Shown piece by piece: positions 1 to 7,881 of a stretch of 64,000 bases of DNA (the stretch's first letter is position 1; every line of letters begins with the position of its first letter). The stretch is from Streptomonospora litoralis (GTDB lineage: Bacteria; Actinomycetota; Actinomycetes; Streptosporangiales; Streptosporangiaceae). The position numbers and the translations under genes were made by a program. Below the pieces are notes generated by a model, which saw only the letters and a program-made list of their open reading frames with translations, ran no database searches and was not told where the DNA came from. The stretch is taken from positions 1,483,101-1,547,100 of the forward strand of contig NZ_CP036455.1 of NCBI RefSeq assembly GCF_004323735.1, read 5' to 3'.

Positions 1-156
1 GATGTGCCGGTACAGCGACATGGTCCCCGACCCGAGGTGTTCGGCCACGCGGCGCATCGAGACCGCTTCGAAGCCGTGTTCGTCCGCCGTGTCGATCGCG
101 GCGGCGGCGATGCGCTCCCTGGTCAGGGGAGCCGCTGTGCGCGGTCGTCTGTTCAC
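1..156 (-). CDS. TetR/AcrR family transcriptional regulator, N-terminal part
   Basis: This is the first 52 codons of a gene that runs off the left edge. It starts at a GTG (156-154) and encodes a TetR-type DNA-binding domain: TRERIAAAAIDTADE helix 1, then the helix-turn-helix with the recognition helix ending GTMSLYRHI, the form usual in TetR proteins with a TetR_C_1-type ligand domain. The gene is divergent from the glycosidase-like gene at 273. The 116-bp gap between them holds a near-perfect inverted repeat (200-232), so autoregulation and control of the neighbour are likely. The ligand domain lies outside the window, so the effector cannot be guessed. Confidence 0.88.
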   Translation of the reverse strand, partial: MNRRPRTAAPLTRERIAAAAIDTADEHGFEAVSMRRVAEHLGSGTMSLYRHI

Positions 157-199
157 CCGGTTCCGTCCTTTTCGGTCTTGCCTCAGCATAACCCGGTGA

Positions 200-232
200 G
201 TACGTTGTACGCATGCGCTGAGTACAGCGTAC
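200..232. promoter_or_regulatory. Candidate TetR operator between divergent genes
   Basis: Two 11-bp arms, GTACGTTGTAC (200-210) and GTACAGCGTAC (222-232), are reverse complements at 10 of 11 positions around an 11-bp centre that includes GCATGC. The site lies midway between a divergent tetR start (156) and a glycosidase-like start (273). This is the classic arrangement for a TetR autoregulatory operator. The pairing is seen directly; binding is inferred. Confidence 0.6.
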
Positions 233-272
233 CCATCCAAGCGGAACGCCGTAGCCGGGAAGGCGGAGCACC

Positions 273-1391
273 ATGGAGACGACCACACGGCCGCGAGCGA
301 TATTCAGCATGCTCGACGGCTACCGGCCCATCACGAACCTGCTCGGCGCCGGGGACCCGAACGTGCACAGGATCGACGGCCGGTGGTGGATGTACTTCGG
401 CGGATTCCAGCGCGACTTCACCAACAACCTTTTCAGCGCCTACCTGCCTGCGGGAGCCCGCCTCGGTGACGGGACGGCCTGGACGATCACCACCGGTTCC
501 GCCCGCCCCGGCAGGGCGGCTCCGCTGATCGAGCAGCCGGCCAGGGGCGAATGGGACCGCCGCGGACTGCACGAGCCCTGCTTCGTCAGCGGGTGGAAGC
601 AGACCCCCGACGGCGAGCGGGTCCCGTGCCGGCGCATCTACTACACGGGCCGCAGTTCGCGCAGGGCCCAGGGCAACGAGACCCCCTACGCCATCGGGTT
701 CCTGGAGCACACACCCGACGGCTGGCGGCGCCACGGCGCCCCCGTGGTCACGGGCGATTCCGCGAACCCCAGCACCCTCGGCCCCAAGGTTGTCTTCGCC
801 GACGGCAAGTGGCGGATGTGGTTCCGGGCCAGTCCGCATGAACCCGCCAAGGGCGAGCAGCCCGTCTGCGAGATCCGCTACACCGAGAGCACCGACGGCA
901 TCACCTGGAGCCCGCCGTGGCCGTTCCACTCCCGGGAGCACAGCTTCGCCCACGCCTACGTGCTGCAGCGGCCCGACCGCTGCGAAATGCTGCTCAGCAC
1001 GAGCCCCAATGTGTTCGGCCAGTCCCGCTACCCGGAGCAGGGGCTCTGGCTGAGTACGTCGGCCGGGCCGAGCGGCGACGTCCGGGACTGGTCGAAACCC
1101 CGACTCCTGGTCGGCGCCGCCGGCGGACCGGCCTGGCTGCGCAACGGCTTCTTCGGCGCCAGCCTGTGCGCCGACGACGCGGACGGAGGCGGTAGGCGCC
1201 ACGTCTTCTTCACCGGGGTCCACGCGTCGATCGACTGGCCCCGTTACGCGCTGCGCAGCCTCGCCGCACTCCGGCGCCCGCCGGTGCCCGCTCCGTTCTA
1301 CTTCACGATCGGGCATCTCACGCTCGACATCGACGCACCCGGCGCCGCGGGTGCGGAGCGCGGTCCTGAAGAAGGCTTGGCTTCGTCTTGA
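273..1391 (+). CDS. Glycoside hydrolase-like five-bladed beta-propeller protein
   Basis: The 372-residue protein has the hallmarks of the five-bladed propeller glycosidase superfamily (GH32/43/68/130-like). Near residues 27-44 there is a DPN...DGRWWMYFGG blade motif, then GLHEPCF near 98, a later blade GKWRMWFR, and repeated aromatic strands. No signal peptide is visible, so it probably acts in the cytosol on an imported oligosaccharide or glycoside. The start is well supported by AGGCGGAG just upstream of ATG 273. It is divergent from a tetR gene with an operator between, suggesting substrate induction. The exact family and substrate cannot be assigned, and it may be a catalytically altered homologue because I could not place all acidic catalytic residues. 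Confidence 0.7.
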   Translation: METTTRPRAIFSMLDGYRPITNLLGAGDPNVHRIDGRWWMYFGGFQRDFTNNLFSAYLPAGARLGDGTAWTITTGSARPGRAAPLIEQPARGEWDRRGLHEPCFVSGWKQTPDGERVPCRRIYYTGRSSRRAQGNETPYAIGFLEHTPDGWRRHGAPVVTGDSANPSTLGPKVVFADGKWRMWFRASPHEPAKGEQPVCEIRYTESTDGITWSPPWPFHSREHSFAHAYVLQRPDRCEMLLSTSPNVFGQSRYPEQGLWLSTSAGPSGDVRDWSKPRLLVGAAGGPAWLRNGFFGASLCADDADGGGRRHVFFTGVHASIDWPRYALRSLAALRRPPVPAPFYFTIGHLTLDIDAPGAAGAERGPEEGLASS

Positions 1392-1640
1392 GGGGAAATG
1401 TCGGTGGCCGTTGCTAGCGTCGCAGCCTGCCGGTCTGCCGGGTGTCGGGCGGACTCGACGGGACGGCGGCGGCAGCGGGCACGGCGGATGGCCGGGCCTG
1501 CGGTCGTCGTGTCGGGTGCTCGCCGGTGGCGCGGGCGGCGAGGGCGCCGCAGGCCGGTCGGCGCATCCAACGCGCGGTTTCCACCGGATTGCGGCCGCTG
1601 TCCGGTCGAAACCCTGCAATAGGTAGCACCGGTCCCATCG

Positions 1641-1692
1641 AGTCTGAATGCAGGGCTGGATTCGGCGCCGAATCCAGCCCTGAAGACAGACT
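1641..1692. repeat. Large palindromic hairpin with 32-bp perfect core
   Basis: Positions 1651-1682 form a perfect palindrome whose left half is CAGGGCTGGATTCGGC and whose right half is its exact reverse complement. Outside an unpaired 4-nt step on each side, AGTCTG (1641-1646) pairs with CAGACT (1687-1692). It sits inside island 1 between sequences that are continuous in island 3, so it looks like an insertion into the repeat. Confidence 0.75.
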
Positions 1693-1712
1693 CGGCGCGG
1701 CTTGGCCCGTCT

Positions 1713-1765
1713 ATCGCGACCTTATGGTCGCAGGAAAGCGCATCCCGCGGCCATAAGTTCGCGAT
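1713..1765. repeat. 53-bp palindromic repeat, copy A
   Basis: The 24-nt arms ATCGCGACCTTATGGTCGCA.. and ..GCGGCCATAAGTTCGCGAT pair at 20 of 24 positions around a short centre. Copies B (20851-20903) and C (41272-41324) have exactly the same length. Flanking sequence in copy A (CGCCGGATGGACCGGCATAG) reappears on the opposite side of copy B, so A and B are inverted relative to each other. Confidence 0.8.
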
Positions 1766-1991
1766 CATCGCCGGATGGACCGGCATAGGGGACCTACCGG
1801 CGCCGGTGGACCGGCTTGGTGCCGCCGTAAGGGACCGGGCCCGCGCCGGCGCGGGGTGTGGCGCGGTCGCGGGTGCCCGCACGGCCCGGTGGCCGCGCCG
1901 GATCGGGGGCCGGGGGCAGCCGCCGGGCGGCCGCGCTGGCGCGGCCGCCTCCGCAGCTGCCGAGCCCGCCGGAAAAAATCCCGCGCACCCC

Positions 1992-2018
1992 CAATCCACC
2001 GCGCGCCGGGCGTCGAAT
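1992..2018 (+). promoter_or_regulatory. SigK-like promoter of the molybdopterin oxidoreductase gene
   Basis: CAATCC (1992-1997) and TCGAAT (2013-2018) are separated by 15 nt. As I recall, the mycobacterial SigK consensus is CCATCC, 16-17 nt, CCGAAT. The same CCAATCCAC start and CGAAT end occur at 6481-6509 in front of the lipid operon. If used, transcription starts near 2025, which excludes the ATG at 2017 as the start codon. Confidence 0.5.
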
Positions 2019-2046
2019 GCCGGGTGTGAGTACCACAGGACACGAC

Positions 2047-3843
2047 GTGAGCCCGCGTTCCGCGCGGCGCCGCAGGCACGCCGCGGGAGCCCTCGCCGGC
2101 CTGCTGGCGGGCGGGACCGCCCTGGGCGTCGGCGAGTTGGTCGCCGGCGTCATGGGCACTGCGTCCCCGGTGATCGGCGTCGGCGGTGCCGTGGTCGACA
2201 ACAGCCCGTCCTGGGCCAAGGACTTGGCGATCGCCCTGTTCGGCGTCTACGACAAGGCCGCCCTGCTGGTGGGCATGTACGCCGTGATCGCGCTGCTGGC
2301 CCTGGCGTTGGGTGCGGCGGCCGTGCGGCGCGGCTACGTCGGCTACATCGGTTTCGCGCTGTTCGCGGCGGCCGGGGTACTCGCTGTGACCGCCCGCCGC
2401 GCCGACGAGCCGTTCGCGGTCGTCCCGGTGGTGGCGGGTGCGCTCGCCGGAGAGGCGGCGCTGCTGCTTTTGCTGCGTCGGGCAGCCGAGGCCGCCCCCG
2501 TCGAGCAAGCCGCCCCCGTTCGTGACCTCCGCGGGGGCGGTGGGGCCGTTCCGGGTTCCGAAGGAAGGGGCGGAATCCGGAACGGCCTCGCAGAAGGTGC
2601 GCCGCAGACCGGTACTGCGGACGGTGGCGGCGCACGCCAAGACGGGTCCGCCGGGGCTGCGGCTTCTGCGGCGGCGGGAGGTCCTTCTGGGGAGGGAGAC
2701 CCCCGCGACCAGGCCGCGTCGACCGCCCCCGGCGGACTCCAAGGGCTCCAGCAGCCCGAGCGGCCCGACGGGGACCGGGCTTCGCGGCGGCGCTTCCTCA
2801 TCACCAGCGCCGGGGTCCTGGCGGTCGCGGCCGGTTCCGGGGGGATCGGCCGCTACCTCGCCACCGGCGCCGGCGTCGTCGAGAAGCGTTCCGCCCTGAG
2901 CCTGCCCTCGGCCGCCGAGCCGCTGCCGCCGCTGCCCGAGGGCGTCGACCTGGACATCGCCGGGCTGTCGCCCTTCAGCACCCCGAACAGCGACTTCTAC
3001 CGGATCGACACCGCGCTGACCGTGCCGCGCGTCGACCCCGACCAGTGGCGGCTGCGCATCCACGGCATGGTCGACAACCCCGTGGAGCTGGACTACGACG
3101 CGCTGCTGCGGCGCCGACTGGTCGAGACCGACACCACGCTGACCTGCGTGTCCAACCAGATCGGCGGCGAGTTGGTCAGCAACTCGCGCTGGCTGGGCGT
3201 GCGGCTGGACGATCTGCTGCGCGAGGCGGGGGTGCACAGCGGCGCCGACCAGATCCTGAGCACCTCCCAGGACGGCTGGACCTGTGGCACCCCCACCGAG
3301 ACCGTCCTCGACGGGCGCGACGCCATCCTGGCGATCGCGATGCACGGCGAACCGCTTCCCCTGGAGCACGGGTTCCCGGTGCGCATGGTGGTCCCCGGCC
3401 TGTACGGGTTCGTCAGCGCCACCAAGTGGGTCACCGACATCCGCCTGACCCGGTTCGCGGACGCCTCCGCCTACTGGGCCGAGCGCGGCTGGGCGGTGCG
3501 GGCGCCGATCAAGACCATGTCGCGCATCGACGTCCCCGGCCCGCTGGAGCAGGTGCAGGCCGGGGCGGCCACGGTCGCCGGCGTCGCCTGGGCCCAGCAG
3601 CGCGGCATCGAGGCGGTGGAGGTCCGCGTCGACGAGGGCGCCTGGCGCGAGGCCGAGCTGGCCGAGGTCCCCGGCATCGACACCTGGGTGCAGTGGAGCG
3701 CGGAGTTCGACCTGTCGCCGGGGCGCCACACCTTCGAGGTCCGTGCCACGGACAACACCGGCTACACCCAGACCAGCAGACGCGCCGAACCGATCCCCGA
3801 CGGAGCGACGGGCTGGCATTCCGTGCAGATCACCGCGGAGTGA
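2047..3843 (+). CDS. Membrane-anchored molybdopterin-dependent oxidoreductase (sulfite oxidase family)
   Basis: The 598-residue protein has about five hydrophobic segments in the first 150 residues, a low-complexity linker, then an internal Tat-like RRRFLI (residues 247-252) followed by a hydrophobic stretch. After that comes an extracytoplasmic sulfite-oxidase-type molybdopterin domain. Cys367 in TLTCVSN is the expected molybdenum ligand, and the C-terminal part matches the Mo-co dimerisation domain (GAATVAGVAWAQ). The physiological substrate of such actinobacterial enzymes is unknown to me; methionine-sulfoxide or sulfite chemistry is possible. GTG 2047 is chosen because AGGA lies 6 nt upstream; ATG 2017 overlaps the SigK-like -10 element and has no Shine-Dalgarno. 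It precedes the fasciclin-sigK-rskA genes and is probably in the same regulon. Confidence 0.85.
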   Translation: MSPRSARRRRHAAGALAGLLAGGTALGVGELVAGVMGTASPVIGVGGAVVDNSPSWAKDLAIALFGVYDKAALLVGMYAVIALLALALGAAAVRRGYVGYIGFALFAAAGVLAVTARRADEPFAVVPVVAGALAGEAALLLLLRRAAEAAPVEQAAPVRDLRGGGGAVPGSEGRGGIRNGLAEGAPQTGTADGGGARQDGSAGAAASAAAGGPSGEGDPRDQAASTAPGGLQGLQQPERPDGDRASRRRFLITSAGVLAVAAGSGGIGRYLATGAGVVEKRSALSLPSAAEPLPPLPEGVDLDIAGLSPFSTPNSDFYRIDTALTVPRVDPDQWRLRIHGMVDNPVELDYDALLRRRLVETDTTLTCVSNQIGGELVSNSRWLGVRLDDLLREAGVHSGADQILSTSQDGWTCGTPTETVLDGRDAILAIAMHGEPLPLEHGFPVRMVVPGLYGFVSATKWVTDIRLTRFADASAYWAERGWAVRAPIKTMSRIDVPGPLEQVQAGAATVAGVAWAQQRGIEAVEVRVDEGAWREAELAEVPGIDTWVQWSAEFDLSPGRHTFEVRATDNTGYTQTSRRAEPIPDGATGWHSVQITAE

Positions 3844-3883
3844 ACGCCCTCGCCGGGGCTGTAGTTAACGCCCTCGCCGGGGC
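3843..3883. repeat. Short direct repeat after the oxidoreductase stop
   Basis: AACGCCCTCGCCGGGGC occurs identically at 3843-3859 and 3867-3883, a 24-bp period. The first copy begins on the last base of the TGA stop. It lies in the 209-bp gap before the fasciclin gene and could be part of a regulatory site or a simple local duplication. Confidence 0.6.
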
Positions 3884-4052
3884 GAAAGCCGTCCCTATAC
3901 GCCTCTTGCCGGTGACCCGGCGGAGTCGGACCAGAACAGAACGTCGATAAGGAGGCCCCCCGCCTCATCGTTCAAGGCCCCGAACCACTGCTCGTCTAAC
4001 CCGATCCCGACGAGCGAAACCGCGCAACCTGAAAACCCAAGAGGAGAGCACC

Positions 4053-4718
4053 ATGAACGCCAAGCACATGCACAAGTTCGGCATCGCCTCGGCCGTGGCC
4101 GCCCTGGCCCTCGGCCTGTCCGCCTGCGGCGGGGGCGGCGACATGGCCGCCGGCGGCGAGGAGACCGGCGGCGGCGAGGGCGCGACCTCGGGCGCCACCG
4201 AGTCGCCCGCCGCCACCGGCGGCACCGACATGGCGATGTCCGAGCCCTTCGGCCCGGCCTGCGCAGACGTGCCCGCCGAGGGCGCCGGCAGCTTCTCCGG
4301 CATGGCCGAGGACCCCGTCGCCACCGCCGCCTCCAACAACCCGGCGCTGTCCACCCTCGTCGACGCCGTCACGCAGGCGGATCTGGTCGATACGCTGAAC
4401 AACGCCGAGGACATCACCGTCTTCGCGCCCGCGAACTCCGCATTCGAGGAGATTCCCGAGGAGGACTTGAACGCGCTGCTGGAGGACCAGGAGCAGCTCA
4501 CCGAGGTGCTGACCTACCACGTCGTCGAGGGCAGGCACGCCCCCGACGAGCTGCAGGACGGCTCCTTCACGTCGCTGCAGGGCGACACGGTCGAGACCTC
4601 CGGTTCCGGCGAGGACTACACGGTCAACGGCGATGCGGCCAGCGTGGTCTGCGGCAACGTGCAGACCGCCAACGCCACGGTCTACATCATCGACGGTGTC
4701 CTGATGCCGCAGGGCTGA
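4053..4718 (+). CDS. Fasciclin (FAS1) domain lipoprotein, MPT70/MPT83-like
   Basis: The 221-residue protein opens with a lipoprotein signal (basic start, hydrophobic core, LSAC lipobox with Cys25). A Gly/Glu/Ala-rich linker follows, then one FAS1 domain from about residue 90 to the end: NPALSTLVDAVTQADLVDTLN, DITVFAPANSAFEEIP (H1 region), LTYHVVEGR, and the C-terminal TVYIIDGVLMP. It is expected on the outer face of the membrane. In M. tuberculosis the FAS1 proteins MPT70 and MPT83 are the classic SigK targets, and here the gene lies 83 bp upstream of sigK. A GAGGAG Shine-Dalgarno supports ATG 4053. I found no convincing SigK-type promoter directly upstream, so expression may come from another promoter or from read-through. 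Confidence 0.9.
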   Translation: MNAKHMHKFGIASAVAALALGLSACGGGGDMAAGGEETGGGEGATSGATESPAATGGTDMAMSEPFGPACADVPAEGAGSFSGMAEDPVATAASNNPALSTLVDAVTQADLVDTLNNAEDITVFAPANSAFEEIPEEDLNALLEDQEQLTEVLTYHVVEGRHAPDELQDGSFTSLQGDTVETSGSGEDYTVNGDAASVVCGNVQTANATVYIIDGVLMPQG

Positions 4719-4775
4719 GAGCCCGGTACCTTCGGGCTCCCGGACGGGTCGGCGGTGGACAGCGACCCGTCCGGG
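4719..4775 (+). terminator. Two hairpins between the fasciclin gene and sigK
   Basis: GAGCCCG (4719-4725) pairs with CGGGCTC (4733-4739). Immediately after, CCCGGACGGGTC (4739-4750) pairs perfectly with GACCCGTCCGGG (4764-4775). There is no T-run, so this may be a partial terminator or an mRNA-stabilising structure that sets unequal lipoprotein and sigma factor levels. Confidence 0.5.
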
Positions 4776-4801
4776 TTCGGCTTCGGACAGGAACGAGGAC
4801 G

Positions 4802-5404
4802 ATGAACGAGGATTCCGCACGCCGGCTGTCGGGCGTACCCGGCCCCGACGCGCCGCCCGAGGAAGGGCTCGGCGAGCTGCTGCACCGCGTGGCCCGGGGA
4901 GACGAGCGCGCTTTCGAGCGCGTCTACGACACCATGAGTGCCCCGGTCTACGGACTCATCCGCCGCATCCTGCGCGATCCCGCTCAAGCAGAGGAGGTCG
5001 CCCAGGAGGTGATGGTCGAGATATGGCGCTCGGCGAGCCGCTACGACGACCACCGCGGCAGCCCCCAGGCGTGGATGATGACGCTCGCGCACCGCCGAGC
5101 CGTGGACCGGGTGCGCGCCGAGCAGGCCGGAAGCGACCGCGAGGTGCGCGCGGCCGCGGCCGGCGGCGGTACGCCTTACGACGAAGTGGAAGAGGAGGCC
5201 ACATCGCATCTGGAAGGAGAGCGCGTCAGGCGCTGTCTGGAGACGCTGACCGAGTTGCAGCGTCAGTCGGTGCGCCTGGCCTACTACGGCGGATATACCT
5301 ATCGTGAAGTGGCGAAGCTGCTTTCCTCGCCGCTCGGCACGGTCAAGACGCGGATGCGCGACGGCCTGATCCGCTTGCGCGACTGCCTGGGGGTGGAGTG
5401 GTGA
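4802..5404 (+). CDS. sigK: ECF RNA polymerase sigma factor SigK
   Basis: The 200-residue protein has the ECF two-domain layout. Region 2 spans about residues 30-95 (FERVYDTMSAPVYGLIRRIL, DPAQAEEVAQEVMVEIWRSA, region 2.4 near GSPQAWMMTLAHRRAVDRVR). Region 4 spans about 140-195 (LETLTELQRQSVRLAYYGGY, TYREVAKLLSSPLGTVKTRM). The ECF19/SigK assignment rests on context: a fasciclin lipoprotein upstream, an RskA-type anti-sigma factor overlapping downstream, and the Rv0446c-Rv0449c-like gene set beyond. ATG 4802 follows an AGGA/GAGGA-rich leader. Its likely targets are the promoters at 1992-2018 and 6482-6509. Confidence 0.9.
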   Translation: MNEDSARRLSGVPGPDAPPEEGLGELLHRVARGDERAFERVYDTMSAPVYGLIRRILRDPAQAEEVAQEVMVEIWRSASRYDDHRGSPQAWMMTLAHRRAVDRVRAEQAGSDREVRAAAAGGGTPYDEVEEEATSHLEGERVRRCLETLTELQRQSVRLAYYGGYTYREVAKLLSSPLGTVKTRMRDGLIRLRDCLGVEW

Positions 5405-6141
5405 CTTCGAGACTGCGCCAAGACCTGCACACCCTCGCCGGCGCCTATGCCCTCAACGCGCTTCCGGAGGATGAGCGGCGCCGCTTCGAGGAGCACCTGG
5501 CGCGCTGCGACGCCTGCGTCCAAGAGGTGCGCGGGATGACCGAGACGACGACCCTGCTGGGCTCGGCGGCCGCCCGCACGCCCCCCGAGGGGCTGCGTCA
5601 GCGCGTGCTGGACGAGGTCGCCCGCACTCGCCAACTGCCGCCGCAGGGGGAGACCCCGCCGGCGCCGCAGACCTCGCGCTGGCTGCGCTGGGGCGGCGGG
5701 CTGGCGCTGGCCGCGTGCCTGGCGGCGGTGCTGGCACTGGGCGGCGTGGCCTTCATGCAGCAGCGCCAGATCGGCGAGCTGCAGCAGAACCAGCGCCAGA
5801 TCGCGGCCGTGCTGTCGGCACCCGACGCCGAGGTCTCCAGCGCGGAGCCAGCCGAAGGCGTGAGCGTGACCGCGGTTTCCTCGCAGAGCAGGGGAGACCT
5901 CGTCTTCAGCGCACAGGGCCTGGAGCGGCTCGAACAGCAGGACTACCAGCTCTGGCTCGCCGACTCCGAGGGCTCCGTCCGATCGGCCGGCCTGTTGCAG
6001 GTCGCTCCCGACGGCGCGGTCCGACCGGTGCTGGCGGGCGACATCGGCGACACCCAGGCCATCGCGGTCACGGTCGAGCCGGAGGGCGGTTCCGAGCAGC
6101 CCACAAGCGAGCCGATGATGCAGATGCCGCTGCAGAGCTGA
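5398..6141 (+). CDS. rskA: Anti-sigma-K factor RskA
   Basis: The 247-residue single-pass membrane protein carries a zinc-binding anti-sigma motif, H33-x3-C37-x2-C40 (EEHLARCDAC), in its cytoplasmic N-terminus. A transmembrane helix follows around residues 98-120 (WGGGLALAACLAAVLALGG), then an extracytoplasmic RskA-type domain of about 120 residues. In mycobacteria RskA holds SigK inactive until regulated proteolysis. The start GTG 5398 (or the adjacent GTG 5401) overlaps the sigK stop by a few bases, so the pair is translationally coupled, which helps keep their stoichiometry. A strong terminator follows. Confidence 0.9.
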   Translation: MVTSRLRQDLHTLAGAYALNALPEDERRRFEEHLARCDACVQEVRGMTETTTLLGSAAARTPPEGLRQRVLDEVARTRQLPPQGETPPAPQTSRWLRWGGGLALAACLAAVLALGGVAFMQQRQIGELQQNQRQIAAVLSAPDAEVSSAEPAEGVSVTAVSSQSRGDLVFSAQGLERLEQQDYQLWLADSEGSVRSAGLLQVAPDGAVRPVLAGDIGDTQAIAVTVEPEGGSEQPTSEPMMQMPLQS

Positions 6142-6210
6142 GGGTTCGGCGGGTTTCGACCGCTCGGCGGCCCGACCGCCGTACGGCCTTCCTGCGCCGA
6201 GAAAGAGTCG

Positions 6211-6254
6211 AGCGCGCTGCCCGGTCCCCGATCGAGGGGATCGGGCAGCGCGCT
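6211..6254 (+). terminator. Strong rho-independent-type terminator after rskA
   Basis: A near-perfect 19-bp stem pairs AGCGCGCTGCCCG-G-TCCCC (6211-6229) with GGGGA-T-CGGGCAGCGCGCT (6236-6254) around a 6-nt loop, followed by TTTGT-like bases. It separates the sigK-rskA transcript from the lipid-modification operon, which has its own promoter. Confidence 0.8.
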
Positions 6255-6481
6255 TTGTGCTATCCGGGTTGCCCGTGTTGGCCGTGTCGGTCGTGCCGGC
6301 CATGCCCGCCCGAGTCCGGTCCGATGCGATCGCTTCGCCGGCAGCGGGCGTGAACGGTCTACCGCCCACGCGGCTGAAGCTGCGACAGGTTCGACGATCG
6401 CCGCACCCGTTCGGGGGTGCGGCCTGAGGGCAGCCGAACCGCCCGCCCCCGCCTCGGCGCCGCGTGGCGCGGCGCTCGCAC

Positions 6482-6509
6482 CAATCCACTCCGGCTACCG
6501 GCCCCGAAT
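6482..6509 (+). promoter_or_regulatory. SigK-like promoter of the lipid-modification operon
   Basis: CAATCC (6482-6487), a 16-nt spacer, and CCGAAT (6504-6509) match the mycobacterial SigK consensus as I recall it (CCATCC-N16/17-CCGAAT) with one change. It lies after the rskA terminator and about 55 nt before the operon's ribosome binding site. The possible ATG at 6508 falls inside the -10 element and cannot be the real start. Confidence 0.65.
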
Positions 6510-6564
6510 GAACGGTGGCGCCGACGGTGTCGGCGGCCGGAACCGGAAAGGAGGGCGCGGTTCG

Positions 6565-7881
6565 ATGAGCCATACGTCTACGCCGGGTGCGGCGGGTGCG
6601 CCGCGCAGGGTGGCGGTGGTCGGCAGCGGGGTCAGCGGACTGACCGCTGCACACATCCTGCAGCGCGGCGGGGCCGAGGTGACGCTGTTCGAGGCCGACG
6701 ACCGGCTGGGCGGGCATGCGCACACCCACGACGTGCCCGGGCCCCGGGGCTCCACGGCGGCTGTCGACAGCGGCTTCATCGTGCACAACCGGCGCACCTA
6801 CCCCGAGCTGACACGCCTCTTCGGCGAGCTGGAGATCAGCACCCGGCCCACCGAGATGAGCCTGTCCGTGCGGTGCGAGGGCTGCGGGCTGGAGTACGCC
6901 GGAGCGAGGGGCATCCGCGGCTTGGCGCCCGACCTCGGCGTCCTGGCGCGCACCGCCTACCTGCGCATGCTCACCGAGATCCCGATGTTCCATCGCGCCG
7001 CGCGCCGACTGCTGGACGGCGGCGCGCCCTCCTCCGAGGAGCCCGAGACCGCCGAACCCGCCCTCGGCGAGTTCGCGCGCGGAGCCGGGCACTCGGACTA
7101 CTTCATCGCCCACTACCTCGTGCCGCTCGTCTCGGCGGTGTGGTCGTGCCCGCCCGGGACCGCGCTGGACTATCCCGCGCGCTACCTGTTCACGTTCCTG
7201 GACCACCACGGCATGCTCGGCATGACGGGCTCTCCCGCCTGGCGCACCGTGGTCGGCGGTTCGCGGGCCTATGTCGAGCGGGCCGCGAAACCGCTGTCGT
7301 CGGTGCGCACGTCCACCCCGGTGCGGACGGTGCGCCGCACCGGCGACGGTGTCGAAGTCCGCACCGACGACGGCGACGCCGCGCGCTTCGACGGCTGCGT
7401 GGTCGCCGTACACGCCGACCGCGCCCTCGCCCTGCTGGAACGCCCCACCCCGGAGCAGCGCGACGTGCTGGGCGCCTTCGGCTACTCCCGCAACCCCACG
7501 CTGCTGCACACCGACGCCTCGCTGATGCCGCGCAGCACGAACGCCTGGGCCAGCTGGAACCACCGGATGGCCTCCTGCGCCGCGGCGACCACGCCGGTGC
7601 AGGTCACCTACCACATGAACCGGCTGCAGGGCCTCGACCCGGGCCGCGACTACCTTGTCAGCCTCAACGCCGCCGACGCCGTCGACCCCGCCCGGATCGT
7701 CGCCGAAACGGTCTACGAGCACCCCGTCTACACCCCCGAGACCCTCCGGGCTCAGCGCCGGCTGCCCGGTCTCAGCGACGGCACCCTCGCCTTCGCCGGC
7801 GCCCACCACGGGTGGGGGTTCCACGAGGACGGGTGCCGCTCGGGGGTGCGCGCCGCCGAGCTGCTGGGGGTCCGCTGGTGA
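6565..7881 (+). CDS. FAD-dependent oxidoreductase (amine-oxidase fold), Rv0449c-like
   Basis: The 438-residue flavoprotein begins with a Rossmann motif, VAVVGSGVSGLTAAHIL (GxGxxG near residues 20-25), and ADDRLGGHAHT. The C-terminal FAD-binding end is FAGAHHGWGFHEDGC. It resembles the flavin amine oxidase/phytoene desaturase group rather than true amine oxidases. It is first in an operon with DUF1365 and CFA-type methyltransferases, the order found in M. tuberculosis Rv0449c-Rv0446c. Related flavoproteins beside methyltransferases desaturate or reduce methylated phospholipid chains in furan fatty acid pathways, so a redox step on a lipid acyl chain is inferred. ATG 6565 has AAAGGAGG upstream (6547-6554). 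Confidence 0.85.
   Translation: MSHTSTPGAAGAPRRVAVVGSGVSGLTAAHILQRGGAEVTLFEADDRLGGHAHTHDVPGPRGSTAAVDSGFIVHNRRTYPELTRLFGELEISTRPTEMSLSVRCEGCGLEYAGARGIRGLAPDLGVLARTAYLRMLTEIPMFHRAARRLLDGGAPSSEEPETAEPALGEFARGAGHSDYFIAHYLVPLVSAVWSCPPGTALDYPARYLFTFLDHHGMLGMTGSPAWRTVVGGSRAYVERAAKPLSSVRTSTPVRTVRRTGDGVEVRTDDGDAARFDGCVVAVHADRALALLERPTPEQRDVLGAFGYSRNPTLLHTDASLMPRSTNAWASWNHRMASCAAATTPVQVTYHMNRLQGLDPGRDYLVSLNAADAVDPARIVAETVYEHPVYTPETLRAQRRLPGLSDGTLAFAGAHHGWGFHEDGCRSGVRAAELLGVRW

Larger units (their letters stand above)
1392..2016. repeat. Non-coding mosaic repeat island 1
   Basis: I see no convincing gene here. The stretch is assembled from modules that recur in islands 2-4. They are a GGTCTGCCGG unit (1432-1441) followed by GGTGCTCGCCGGTGGC, a segment around 1600-1640 matching island 3 (near 41205-41260), a 32-bp perfect palindrome, the 53-bp palindrome (1713-1765), and 1820-1920, which is the reverse complement of a module in island 4 (near 55535-55620). 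The right end merges into the SigK-like promoter of the next gene. The homologies are seen by eye; extents are approximate. Confidence 0.7.

Noticed and set aside
1765-3819. 684-codon open frame on the minus strand opposite the molybdopterin oxidoreductase
   Set aside because: It is the complement of a clearly recognisable gene, is Gly/Arg/Ala-rich and matches no family; such shadows are common in very GC-rich DNA.
3844-4052. SigK-type promoter directly upstream of the fasciclin gene
   Set aside because: CCGAAC at 3980-3985 looks like a -10, but no CCATCC-like element lies 15-17 nt before it.
6508-6564. ATG 6508 as start of the FAD oxidoreductase
   Set aside because: It lies inside the CCGAAT -10 element; ATG 6565 has a full AAAGGAGG site and gives the usual N-terminus.
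5299-7824. 841-codon minus-strand open frame across sigK-rskA and the FAD oxidoreductase
   Set aside because: It crosses three well-supported plus-strand features, including a terminator and a promoter, and has no recognisable motif.
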